Below are positions 24,043 to 33,500 of a DNA stretch of 64,000 bases, piece by piece; positions within the stretch are counted from its first letter, which is position 1, and every line of letters begins with the position of its first letter. The DNA is from Chloroflexota bacterium. GTDB taxonomy: Bacteria; Chloroflexota; Anaerolineae; Anaerolineales; Anaerolineaceae. The notes under the pieces are model-generated. The model worked only from the letters and a program-made list of their open reading frames with translations, did no database searches and was not told where the DNA came from. The stretch covers positions 1-64,000 of the forward strand of contig JAJUJY010000002.1 of assembly GCA_029265085.1 (NCBI GenBank). The letters are read 5' to 3'. Position numbers and translations under genes: made by a program.

Positions 24043-25968
24043 ATGGGATTTCATGGTGGCGGTTGGTTTAGTTATGTTTCTTCCTCCGGCGAAAAACCGA
24101 AGGTAACCTGGAAGCTGCTGGCGCGTGTGATGGGCTATGCCCGGCCGTACCGCTGGCAGATTGCCGGAATGTTGGTGTTGATCCTGATTTCAACCGGGCT
24201 GACCCTGGTGTCGCCGCTCATTTTGCGCGAACTCATCGATCAGGTTTTGCCGCAAAAAGACTTGAACCGGTTGGTGCTGCTGGCGCTTGCGCTGCTTTTG
24301 CTGCCCGCATTGGGCGGGTTGATTAATGTTTTTCAACGGCGCTTAAATTCTGCCGTCGGTGAGGGCGTAATTTACGACCTGCGCCGGGCTTTGTTTGCAC
24401 ATCTGCAGCGTATGTCGCTGCGTTTCTTTACACACACGCGCGTGGGAGAACTGATGAGCCGCCTTAACAGCGATGTGGTTGGCGCGCAAAATGCGATCAG
24501 CAATACGATTGTCAATATCATCACCGATATTGTTCAGGCGGCAGCGGTTTTGACCGTGATGTTATCTTTGGAATGGCGGCTGACGCTGATCAGCATCCTG
24601 ATTTTGCCTTTGTTTATTCTGGCAGCCCGAAAAATGGGCACGCGCCTGCGCGATATTGCCCGCGAAGGCATGGATGCCAACGCGCAAATGAATGCGATGA
24701 TGAACGAGACCTTGAATATCAGCGGAGCGCTGCTGGTAAAGTTATTCGGGCGCACCCAGACCGAGATTTCTCGTTTCCAACAGCGCGCCTCTGTGGTGCG
24801 TGATATTGGTGTGCGCCGGGCAGTGATGGGCGCATCCTTTTTTGTGATTATCGGCCTGCTCAGTGCCGTTGGCACTGCCCTGGTGTACGGGTTGGGCGGC
24901 TATATGGTCATTCAAGGGGCGTTTACCGTTGGTACGATTGTTGCTTTTGGCGCTTACCTGACCAGTCTATATTCAGCGCTCTCCGGTTTGGCAAATGCGC
25001 CGGTGGAGTTTGCCACTTCAGTGGTCAGTTTTGAGCGGGTCTTCGAGGTAATTGACCTGCCGGCCGAAATTGACGAGAAGCCGGATGCCCTGGAATTTCA
25101 CGAAGCGGCGGGTGAACTGGTGTTTGAGGCGGTGAATTTTGAGTATGGGGCAGACGAACGCAGCCTGCTCAGTGAAGTGCGCCGTTTCGGCCAGATGGAT
25201 GCTGTCACGGCGGTGCTTTCCGGAAAGAAAAATGGAACCGGCGAGGAAGAATCCCCGGCGCGCAGCCAGGCGCGCGAAATTGCTTTGCAAGGGATCAGTT
25301 TCCGGGTGAAACCTGGAGAATTGGTTGCCCTGGTTGGCCCGAGTGGGGCCGGCAAAACGACCCTGACCTACTTAATTCCGCGTTTATATGATCCTTCCGC
25401 GGGACGGATTTTATTGGATGGACACGACTTGCGGGAAGTGACCCTGGAATCGCTGACGGCTCAGATTGGCATGGTCACCCAGGAAACCCACCTGTTCCAT
25501 GACACGATCCGTACCAACCTGCTGTATGCCCGCCTGGAGGCTTCTCAGGCTGACCTGGAAGCCGCTTGCCGGGCGGCCAACATCCATGAATTTATTGTCG
25601 GGCTGCCGGATGGCTATGATACGGTGGTGGGTGAACGAGGCTATCGCTTGAGCGGCGGTGAGAAACAACGCCTGGCGATTGCCCGGGTGATCCTGAAAAA
25701 TCCGCGCATCCTTGTATTGGATGAAGCCACCAGCCACCTGGACAGCGAGTCTGAAGCCTTGATCCAGGATGCCTTAAAGCATGTGATGTCTGGGCGTACC
25801 AGTATTGTGATTGCCCACCGCTTGAGTACCATCCTGGCGGCTGACCAGATTTTGGTGCTGGACCGCGGGCAAATTGTCGAACTGGGCACCCATGCGGAAT
25901 TATTGGCCCGGGGCGGGTTATATGCACACCTGTATGAAACGCAGTTTAAAATTGACCGTTCGTCTTAA
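24043..25968 (+). CDS. ABC transporter, fused permease and ATPase (exporter type)
   Basis: This protein is 641 residues from the ATG at 24043; an in-frame TTG lies seven codons earlier. An N-terminal membrane domain of six spans (about 30-330) has the coupling-helix region typical of MsbA/LmrA-like half-transporters. The ATPase domain follows, with Walker A GPSGAGKTT, the signature LSGGEKQRLAIAR, Walker B ILVLDEATSHLD and the H-loop in IVIAHRLSTI. An insertion of about 45 residues, rich in charged residues (GKKNGTGEEESPARSQ), separates the first strand (FEYGADE) from the usual ALQGISF start. It exports an unknown hydrophobic substrate, probably as a homodimer. A NUDIX gene starts 11 nt later. 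Confidence 0.92.
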   Translation: MGFHGGGWFSYVSSSGEKPKVTWKLLARVMGYARPYRWQIAGMLVLILISTGLTLVSPLILRELIDQVLPQKDLNRLVLLALALLLLPALGGLINVFQRRLNSAVGEGVIYDLRRALFAHLQRMSLRFFTHTRVGELMSRLNSDVVGAQNAISNTIVNIITDIVQAAAVLTVMLSLEWRLTLISILILPLFILAARKMGTRLRDIAREGMDANAQMNAMMNETLNISGALLVKLFGRTQTEISRFQQRASVVRDIGVRRAVMGASFFVIIGLLSAVGTALVYGLGGYMVIQGAFTVGTIVAFGAYLTSLYSALSGLANAPVEFATSVVSFERVFEVIDLPAEIDEKPDALEFHEAAGELVFEAVNFEYGADERSLLSEVRRFGQMDAVTAVLSGKKNGTGEEESPARSQAREIALQGISFRVKPGELVALVGPSGAGKTTLTYLIPRLYDPSAGRILLDGHDLREVTLESLTAQIGMVTQETHLFHDTIRTNLLYARLEASQADLEAACRAANIHEFIVGLPDGYDTVVGERGYRLSGGEKQRLAIARVILKNPRILVLDEATSHLDSESEALIQDALKHVMSGRTSIVIAHRLSTILAADQILVLDRGQIVELGTHAELLARGGLYAHLYETQFKIDRSS

Positions 25969-25979
25969 GGACGCCGTCT

Positions 25980-26474
25980 ATGTTTCAGGATGATTTTCCA
26001 ATCCGTTATACCCTGTGTTTTTTGACGCGCGGCGACCAGGTATTAATGCTGCTGCGTAACCGGCCGCCCAACCAGGGCTTGTGGAACGGGGTTGGCGGGC
26101 ATATTGAGCCGGGAGAGACGCCGCTGGCGGCCTGTCTGCGCGAAGTGGTGGAAGAAACCGGCTTTGAGCTGGCTGATGCGCGTTATGCCGGAATTTTGAC
26201 CTGGACCGGCTTTGAAATTGCGAACGGGGGGCTGTATATTTTCCTTGCGGAAGCGCCGCAGGGTGAGGCGCGCGAGAACGGCGAAGGTCATTTAGGCTGG
26301 CATCCGCGCGCATGGGCTTGCAATGCGCCGGAGGTGGTTGGCAATATTCACCGCTTTTTACCGGTGGTTTTGGCTGGCGCGCCGCCGCAGCGCTATCATT
26401 TTACCTATCACCGTGGAGAATTGATCGATTGGCAGACTCTACCGCTGCCGCTGGATGTGTGGAAACCCGGGTAA
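25980..26474 (+). CDS. NUDIX hydrolase
   Basis: This 164-residue protein carries a complete Nudix box, GGHIEPGETPLAACLREVVEETGFEL, which matches GX5EX7REUXEEXGU and holds the magnesium-binding glutamates. The preceding LLRNRPPNQGLWNGV strand is like that of MutT and 8-oxo-dGTP pyrophosphatases. The C-terminal half has a DUF-like extension with FTYHRGELIDW. It cleaves nucleoside diphosphates linked to some moiety; the exact substrate is not readable. It starts 11 nt after the exporter, whose stop overlaps its AAGGA binding site, so both are likely co-transcribed, and the next gene begins 6 nt after its stop. Confidence 0.92.
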   Translation: MFQDDFPIRYTLCFLTRGDQVLMLLRNRPPNQGLWNGVGGHIEPGETPLAACLREVVEETGFELADARYAGILTWTGFEIANGGLYIFLAEAPQGEARENGEGHLGWHPRAWACNAPEVVGNIHRFLPVVLAGAPPQRYHFTYHRGELIDWQTLPLPLDVWKPG

Positions 26475-26480
26475 ATCGAT

Positions 26481-27653
26481 ATGGACGGCCATGATATTTC
26501 CAGGCAAGAACTGGACTGGGTGGATTTTCGAAAACTGGATTGGGTGCAGGCGCATGCTGCATTGGGGGAAGAGGTGCGCACCCAGGCTCAGCAGGTGCTG
26601 GCGCGCCGCCTGGCTGCCCTGTCCGAAGATGCGTATAACGGCGCAATCTGCCAGTCACGGCGCATCTACCAGGCGTTGTTAACCAAGTCTCGGGATGCCA
26701 GGCTGGATGCTCGGCTGCGCACGGCTGTGCTTGAATACCTGGACTGCCTGCATGCCTGGAGCAGCGGGGCAGGTTTGTTGGAGCAGAGTTTTGCCAACGT
26801 TAACCGGCAGTATGTGGATGATCTTAATGTCACTGGTTTGGAACTGGGGATCTTCATGCAGGACGAATATTCCGGCTGCCAGACCGGGCTTATCCGCGAA
26901 CCAGATGGAAGCGTGACCCTCTTTCATACGGAGGAAGATGCTGAAGAATATCCCGGCAGCCGCTTTGATCGTCTGCGGATTGCCCAATTTGTTTTGCCAG
27001 GAATGAAGCCGGTGGAGGTTTGCTCGTTTATTTATCCGGATTTGCTGCCCGGCTCTGCGTTTAACTGGCGCAGTGATGGGTATGTGCAGGCTGTGGATGC
27101 GCTCTTCTTGCGTGCCGGAGCCTGCTCCGGACCGATGCTGGCAAATGCGGCAGCCTGGGCTGCAGTGCGCCTGGGCGGTGTTCTGCCCCCGCAGCAGGTG
27201 GTACAACAGTTAAGCCCTTTCCTGGATGGATATGGACTGCTGGCTGCCTGGAAGCAGCCGGATAAAATAGAGGCCGCACGAATCGAGTTCGCCGGTGAAA
27301 CGGTGCTGGCTGTTGATTTACCCAAGGCAGCAGGCAGCTTTTTGTTTCAAGTGAACCTGTTTTCAGAGCGGCAGGCAAGAATTACCCAGGATTATGAGAA
27401 TTTTGAATTAGCCACGCATGCCGCCTATTTACAACGCCAACAGCGCGGCAGCGCGGCATTGGCTGCCTTCTCCCGGGATAATTTGGTTTCACTGTTATGC
27501 TCTACCGAAGGGGACGATTACGGATTTTCTAATCCGGATGTTAAAGCCCATTGGATTGCGCACCTGGACGGTCATCAATTGCAGATCCAGGTGGCGGCCG
27601 GTCCGGCTGCGCCGGGTGATGTTGCGCAAACTCTGGATTATTTCCTGGGCTAA
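26481..27653 (+). CDS. Uncharacterised protein, possible C45-like Ntn-hydrolase
   Basis: This is a 390-residue soluble protein that I do not recognise with certainty. The stretch DEYSGCQTGLIREPDGSVTL followed by FHTEEDAEEYPGSRFD near residues 132-165 resembles the processed N-terminal region of acyltransferase/C45-type Ntn-hydrolases, where a cysteine is nucleophile and an asparagine or aspartate follows. The LFLRAGACSGPMLANAAAWAAVRLGG helix and the C-terminal NPDVKAHWIAHLDGHQLQIQVAAGP strand also suit that fold. If correct, about 135 N-terminal residues would be removed by self-cleavage. It sits 6 nt after the NUDIX gene. Alternative: an unrelated family of unknown function. Confidence 0.45.
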   Translation: MDGHDISRQELDWVDFRKLDWVQAHAALGEEVRTQAQQVLARRLAALSEDAYNGAICQSRRIYQALLTKSRDARLDARLRTAVLEYLDCLHAWSSGAGLLEQSFANVNRQYVDDLNVTGLELGIFMQDEYSGCQTGLIREPDGSVTLFHTEEDAEEYPGSRFDRLRIAQFVLPGMKPVEVCSFIYPDLLPGSAFNWRSDGYVQAVDALFLRAGACSGPMLANAAAWAAVRLGGVLPPQQVVQQLSPFLDGYGLLAAWKQPDKIEAARIEFAGETVLAVDLPKAAGSFLFQVNLFSERQARITQDYENFELATHAAYLQRQQRGSAALAAFSRDNLVSLLCSTEGDDYGFSNPDVKAHWIAHLDGHQLQIQVAAGPAAPGDVAQTLDYFLG

Positions 27654-27703
27654 AACATGCTAGAATCGTTCCATCTGTTTTTGCGGCACGCAAGGCAAAC
27701 TGC

Positions 27704-27731
27704 TTGTTACCAACTTTCGATACGATAGAAT
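27704..27731 (+). promoter_or_regulatory. Promoter of the aminotransferase gene, nearly leaderless
   Basis: TTGTTA (27704-27709) and TAGAAT (27726-27731) are spaced by 16 nt. The first ATG follows 8 bases after the -10, so the transcript would have almost no leader. Confidence 0.5.
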
Positions 27732-27739
27732 CTCCTGCC

Positions 27740-28954
27740 ATGATGAATTCAACCCATCCAATAAAACCTTCTGCGGTACGCACGCAGCCGTTCCAGGAAT
27801 CAGTCATTCGTGAGATGACCCGCCTGGGTGATGAAACCGGCGCAGTAAATCTTTCACAGGGTTTACCGGATTTTGATCCGCCGGAAGCTGTCTTAGAGGC
27901 AGCGGTTCGGGCGATCCGCGAGGGGGATAACCAGTACACCTTCCCCTTTGGCAAATTGGCGTTTCGCCAGGCTATTGCGGCCAAAATGGCGCATTTTAAT
28001 CAGATTCAGGTGGATCCGGAAACCGAAGTGACCGTAACGTGCGGCGTCAGTGAAGCCATCATGGCGGCGGTTTTGGCGCTGACAGACCCGGGTGATGAGG
28101 TGATACTTTTTGAACCGTGGTATGAGAATTATGTGCCGGACTGCCGCATGGCGGGTGTGATTCCGCGCTTTGTGCCGCTGCATCCTCCGCAGTACACCTT
28201 TGACCCGGAGGAACTGCGGGCTGCGTTCAACCCGCGAACCCGCCTGGTGATGGTCAATACACCGCATAATCCCACCGGCCGGGTGCTGACCGCAGCGGAG
28301 CTGGCAGTTATTGCCGGGCTGTGCCGTGAATTTGGGGTCATCGCGGTAACGGATGAAATTTATGAGCACATGACGTATGAAGGGCGCAAGCATATCAGTA
28401 TCGGCAGCCTGGAAGGTATGCAAGACCGCACGGTGACGATCAGCGGTTTGGGAAAAACCTATGCGGTTACCGGTTGGCGGATTGGCTGGATGGCCGCCTG
28501 CGCTGAATTGTCGGCACGTATCCGTAAAGTGCATGACTATCTGACAGTGTGCGCCCCTGCGCCGTTTCAGGCGGCCGGGATTGCGGCTCTGGGACTGCCA
28601 GGAAGCTATTATGCTGACATGCGCGAGAAGTATTTCCAGCGGCAAAAGTTGTTGCTGGGTGCTTTAGCCCAATATGGAATGAGTTATTCGCAGCCGGAAG
28701 GTGCTTATTATGTCATGGCGGATATCAGCCGGCTGGATTGGAATGAGGCAGCGTACCGGCACCCGGAATGGACCCATGACCGTGCCTTTGCGGAGTACCT
28801 GGCGCGTGAAATCGGGGTGGCAGTGGTGCCTGGTTCCAGTTTCTATGCCCTGGAGAAGGCTGAAGGCGAATACCGGGTGAGGTTTAACTATGCCAAGCAA
28901 ACCAGTACACTGGAAGAAGCTGCCCGGCGGCTCAGCCGGTTAAAGTTGAAATAA
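27740..28954 (+). CDS. Pyridoxal-phosphate aminotransferase, class I/II
   Basis: This protein is 404 residues from the ATG at 27740; 27743 is an equal alternative, and the in-frame TTG at 27704 overlaps the promoter. It is a fold-type I aminotransferase: NLSQGLPDF opening, GVSEAIMAAVLALTDPGDEV, the NTPHNPTGRVLT motif, VTDEIYEHMTYEG with the PLP aspartate, and SGLGKTYAVTGWRIGW with the Schiff-base lysine. The C-terminal RVRFNYAK has the carboxylate-binding arginine. It resembles aspartate/methionine/kynurenine aminotransferases (ybdL/KAT group). The next gene overlaps its stop by one base (TAATG). The precise amino acid substrate is undetermined. Confidence 0.93.
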   Translation: MMNSTHPIKPSAVRTQPFQESVIREMTRLGDETGAVNLSQGLPDFDPPEAVLEAAVRAIREGDNQYTFPFGKLAFRQAIAAKMAHFNQIQVDPETEVTVTCGVSEAIMAAVLALTDPGDEVILFEPWYENYVPDCRMAGVIPRFVPLHPPQYTFDPEELRAAFNPRTRLVMVNTPHNPTGRVLTAAELAVIAGLCREFGVIAVTDEIYEHMTYEGRKHISIGSLEGMQDRTVTISGLGKTYAVTGWRIGWMAACAELSARIRKVHDYLTVCAPAPFQAAGIAALGLPGSYYADMREKYFQRQKLLLGALAQYGMSYSQPEGAYYVMADISRLDWNEAAYRHPEWTHDRAFAEYLAREIGVAVVPGSSFYALEKAEGEYRVRFNYAKQTSTLEEAARRLSRLKLK

Positions 28955-29523
28955 TGACCGGTGAATTTTCCTACCCCCTGCCTGGCCGGAAAATTGTTGT
29001 GGTGGGCGTAACCGGCAGTGGAAAAACAACCTTTGCCGGGCGGCTGGCAGCCAAATTAAACCTGGCTCACGTGGAATTGGACAGTTTGCATTGGGAACCG
29101 AACTGGCAATCTGCTGCGTTGGAAGTTTTCCGGCAGCGGGTTACAGATGCGCTGGCCTGCCCGGGTTGGGTGGTGGATGGAAATTACAGCAAAACCCGCG
29201 ATCTGGTCTGGTCTGCCGCTGATACCCTGGTCTGGTTGGATTATCCGCTCTGGCTGACGCTCTACCGGTTGAGTAAACGTTCGTTCCGGCGCTATGTCAC
29301 CCGGGAAAAATTATGGAATGATAATGTGGAAGATCTGCGGCAGTTATTTTTTTCAAAAGATGCGTTGTTTGGTTGGGCATTTAAATCTTATCGGAAAATA
29401 ACTACAACATATGTGCACCTGTTGACCGAACCGCAGTACAGCCACTTGCAGGTGATTCGTTTCAAGTGGCCCAGGCAGGCAGAAACATGGCTGCAAATAT
29501 GTTCCAAAAACCTGGTGAAATAA
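28954..29523 (+). CDS. P-loop kinase-like protein (adenylate kinase/FlaR type)
   Basis: This 189-residue protein has a Walker A GVTGSGKTT at about residues 16-24, then ELDSLHWEPNW, whose aspartate is typical of the topology-modulation/FlaR group. GWVVDGNYSKTRDLVWSAADTLVWLDYP is the acceptor-side loop and Walker B equivalent. This group is annotated as DNA topology modulation or adenylate kinase-like protein, but in most bacteria the substrate is not known. The start codon shares one base with the aminotransferase stop, indicating coupling. A lysine/arginine-rich region (RYVTREK) could form the lid. Confidence 0.82.
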   Translation: MTGEFSYPLPGRKIVVVGVTGSGKTTFAGRLAAKLNLAHVELDSLHWEPNWQSAALEVFRQRVTDALACPGWVVDGNYSKTRDLVWSAADTLVWLDYPLWLTLYRLSKRSFRRYVTREKLWNDNVEDLRQLFFSKDALFGWAFKSYRKITTTYVHLLTEPQYSHLQVIRFKWPRQAETWLQICSKNLVK

Positions 29524-29532
29524 AATAGCCAT

Positions 29533-29561
29533 TTGACGATGCCCGTAAAGATAGGTAAACT
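29533..29561 (+). promoter_or_regulatory. Promoter of the alpha/beta hydrolase gene
   Basis: TTGACG (29533-29538) and TAAACT (29556-29561) are spaced by 17 nt, 40 bases before the start codon, with GAAAGGA as ribosome binding site. Confidence 0.55.
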
Positions 29562-29600
29562 GATACCAGAGATTTTTCCCCGGTTGTTGAAAGGAATCCT

Positions 29601-30422
29601 ATGGCTCGATTATTCTATGGCCACATTCTAGTTGATGGGGTGCGGATTAACTATTATCGCACGGGTGGTGAAAAGCCGCCGATGATTCTGCTGCACGGCA
29701 TGAGTGATAATGCGTTGTGTTGGAATCGGATTCCCATTTTATTGGAACCGGAATTTGACCTGGTGATGTTGGATGCGCGTGGTCATGGCTCTTCTGGGGA
29801 TTCGCCGCAAGGATATGGGCTGGATTTGCACGCAGGTGATGTCCAGGCAGTGATTGAGCACATGCAGTTAAAGCGGCCGATCATCATGGGTCATTCTATG
29901 GGCGCTGAAGTTGCCGCATTGGCGGCAGCCCGCATGCCAAAGGTAGTGCGCGGTGTGGTACTGATTGATCCTCCCTGGCGGCCTGTGGAAGAAAAACCTG
30001 CCCCGGAGCAGGCGGCTGAGCATGCTGCTGCCTGGAAACAAGATCTTGCTTTAAAAAAAGAAAAATCACTGGACGAAGTGGTCGCAATGGGCAAAGCAAA
30101 GCACCCTTATTGGGAAGAAGACGAATTTTTCCAATGGGCAAAATCCAAGCAGCAAGTCCGCCTGGAAGCGCTGGATTGGCTTGCCGCACCGCGCACACCC
30201 TGGTGGGAAATTGTCCGTAAAATTGACTGCCCTGGCTTACTGGTTGCGGGTGATCCTGCCCTGGGAGGAATTGTCACCCCGGAAGTGTCCAAACAGGTAA
30301 CGCATGCCTGGCGGAAATGCAAAGAGGTGCGTATTGCAAATGTCGGTCACAGCATTCATCGAGAAGATCTGCTCAGTTTTATGGATGCATTGAACCTGTT
30401 CTTGCGCAAATTGGGAAAATGA
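29601..30422 (+). CDS. Alpha/beta hydrolase
   Basis: This 273-residue soluble hydrolase has the standard fold signatures. The oxyanion-hole segment is ILLHGMSDNALCW. The nucleophile elbow GHSMGAEVAALAA puts Ser at about residue 97. A candidate acid Asp lies in LLVAGDPALGGI, and the catalytic His in VGHSIHREDL near 252. It is in the general class of esterases, lipases and epoxide hydrolase relatives, without substrate-specific features. The cap region (about 130-190) is rich in Glu and Lys. It has its own promoter. A gap of about 140 nt separates it from the next gene, so it is probably transcribed alone. Confidence 0.9.
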   Translation: MARLFYGHILVDGVRINYYRTGGEKPPMILLHGMSDNALCWNRIPILLEPEFDLVMLDARGHGSSGDSPQGYGLDLHAGDVQAVIEHMQLKRPIIMGHSMGAEVAALAAARMPKVVRGVVLIDPPWRPVEEKPAPEQAAEHAAAWKQDLALKKEKSLDEVVAMGKAKHPYWEEDEFFQWAKSKQQVRLEALDWLAAPRTPWWEIVRKIDCPGLLVAGDPALGGIVTPEVSKQVTHAWRKCKEVRIANVGHSIHREDLLSFMDALNLFLRKLGK

Positions 30423-30564
30423 GCCTACAAAATTGCAATTGAGTATTAAAAGGGACACAGCAAGGTTTTTTTTCTTATAATTAAATTAACTGGTTGTACC
30501 TGGACAATTTGCCCAACTGGTTAAGGCTTCAGAAAGATTAAACGTACGATATTTGGGAGTAGGT

Positions 30565-33500
30565 TTGACCGTTTGGCAGTTCCCTGATGCCTTTTTTCTC
30601 TTAATTGTTGCCGCAGCGATTGCTCTGCCTTTGGCGTGGGTGGCATGGAGTCGTCGTTCCGCGCCTGGTGCCAGGCCAATTGCCGCATTAATGTTGGCAA
30701 TTGGTATTTGGTGTTCTGTTTATGCTTTGCAGCATCTGATCAACGATCTGCAGTTTCAATATGCAGCTACCCGTCTTACCTACCTGGGAATTGCAGTGGT
30801 GCCAACGGCGTGGCTGGTTTTTGTTCTTGAATATACCAGTGGAAAATTTTGGCACTTTCGGCCCGGTTTTCTATGGCTGCTGATTGAACCGATCCTGGTC
30901 CAACTGGCTATCTGGACAAACAGCCTGCATTATTTGTTTTACACCCGGCTCGAATTTGTAAATTATGGTTCCTACCAATTATTAAAAGTAACCCACGGAC
31001 CGTTATTTTGGATCCATGCGGTGTATTCTTATGTGCTTTTATTGATCGGTACAATCTGGTTGATTGTCAGCTTAATCCGCACTAACCGGTATTATCAGCG
31101 GCAGGGAGTGACTGTAATGATTGCCGCAATCATTCCCTGGATTGGTAACGTGGTGTACTTGATGGGTTTTCAGCCGCTCGGGAATATGGATTTAACCCCC
31201 GTTTTATTTACCGCGACGGGGCTGCTGCTGACGATTAGTTTGTTCCGCTTTCAGTTGTTTGAAGCTGCTCCGGTTGCTCGTGATCGTCTGGTAGAAGTTT
31301 TAAGTGATGGTTTGGTTGTGGTGGATGCTGAAAATCGAGTGGTGGATATCAACCCGGCAGCCTGTGAAATTATTGGCTGTACTGCTCAATCGGTGATTGG
31401 TATGCACGGCCCTGACCTGATTGCCAAATGGCCTGACCTGGCAAAGCGGTATGCCGGCGTTCAAGAAATTCATGAGCCTTTTGTTGTGCAAAATGGTTCA
31501 GAACTTAAATATTATGATTTGCGGATTACCCCTCTGCGGCGCACGGACCAGACGGTGATTGGCCGAATGTTTTTGCTGCGCGATATTACTGGCATGGTGC
31601 AGGTTGAACAGGCAATGCGCAGCAGTGAAAAACGCTATCGAGCACTGGTAGAGACTTCTCCCGATGCGATCGTGTTATTTGATTTAGAAGGCCAATTGAT
31701 TTTGGGAAACCAGCCGGCTGCCCGCCTGCATGATTTGGCGAATTTGGATACCTCAATTGGAAAGTCCGTTTTTGATTTTGTTGTGCCTGAAGAGCGCGAA
31801 GATGCAATTCGTATAATTGATGAGACCAAGCTAGCCAATTTGCAGGTAAATCTGGAATACACGGGTTTAACCAGAACCGGGCGGCGTTTTCCGGCGGAAA
31901 TCAGCATTTCTACCCTTTATGATGACCAGGGACATCCACAGAGTTTCATTGGTATTATCCGGGATATTTCTGTCCACAAACACGTAGAGGAAGAAATCCG
32001 GCGGGCAGCCGAAGCCGAAAGGGCGCAGCGTGAACTTTCAGATGCTTTACGCAGTGCGGTGGATGTGCTCAATTCATCTCTGGATTATGAAACTACCCTG
32101 GACCAGTTATTAGAGCAGGTGGCGCGCGTATTGCCGTATGATTCAGCCAATATCGCCTTAATTCGTGATGGATTTGCTTATGTATCTCGTACAAGAGGTT
32201 ACGAGGTGTATGGAGCAGAGATTGCGGAAGCGACAAAGAAGATCTCTTTTGATATTGAGCATACGGAAAATTTCCACCATATGTACTACAACAAGACCCC
32301 CATGTTTGTTTCTGATACAGAAACATTTCCTGGTTGGGTTAAAATGGATGTTACCCGGTATATCCGCTCCTGGATTGGTGCGCCAATTATTGTTCAGGGT
32401 GAAGTAGTTGCGTTCTTTTCTTTAGATAAGAAAGAACCCAATTGTTATAAACAGGAACAAACAGAAATTTTGGTTTCCTTTGCGAACCATGCTGCCCTGG
32501 CTTTGCACAATGCACGTTTATACACTGAGACACGTGATCTGTTGGAGCGAGAAAAACGGCTCAATGAAATTTTGCAGATCATTGGGCGCACCCTGGATTT
32601 AGATACGATCTTACATGATATTGTTCGCCTGGGCACGGATCTGGTGAAAGCGGATAGCGCAATTTTATCGCTGGTGGATGAAACGGGTGAGGCGACAGTC
32701 GCGCCAATTGCGTACCGGTTTCCGGAAGGTGTAATCGAGGAAAGGATTCCGCGCGGACAGGGGGTAGTGTGGGAACTCATCGAATCGAAAAAATCCTTAT
32801 TGATAGCGCATTATTCGGAGCATCCCAAAGCCCGGCCGAAATTGAAGAAAATGGGTTTGCATGCTTTATTGAGTGTTCCGGTGGTGTCTGGTGATGAAAT
32901 TTTAGGCGGGTTGGCTTTCTTTAACTTTGATCCGACCAAAAATTTTAGCGAACGAGATATGCAATTGGCAGAGGTGCTTGGCCGGCAAGCCGGGATCACC
33001 ATTCAAAATGCGCGGTTGTTTGAGGATGTTCGCCGCCGCGCAGACGAGGCGGAAACGCTGCGCCAGGCAACTGCTTTGGTGACCTCTGCTCTGGATTTGG
33101 ATTGGGTGCTAGATCAAATTATTACCAACCTGGAACGGGTTGTGCCTTTTGACAGCTGCGCAATCTTTTTGCGGGAAATTGATTTTTTGCGGATCGTGGC
33201 CGCGCGGGGATTTCCGGGGCCGAAAAATATTGTTGGGGAGACATTCCCATTAAATAATGAATTAACACTGGAAAGTATATCGACCAACCGCGTGCTTATT
33301 TTGGAAGATGCGCAAAAAGACCCCCGCTTTGAGGCCTGGGGTGACGCCAAGCATATTCATGGCTGGATGGGGGTGCCCCTGTTTGCCCGCGGAAGTGCAA
33401 TTGGATACCTGACGATTGACAGCCACAAAGTTGGCGCGTACCGAGAATCGGATGCGCTGATGGCGCAGGCGTTTGCCAACGAAGCGGCGATCGCTATTGA

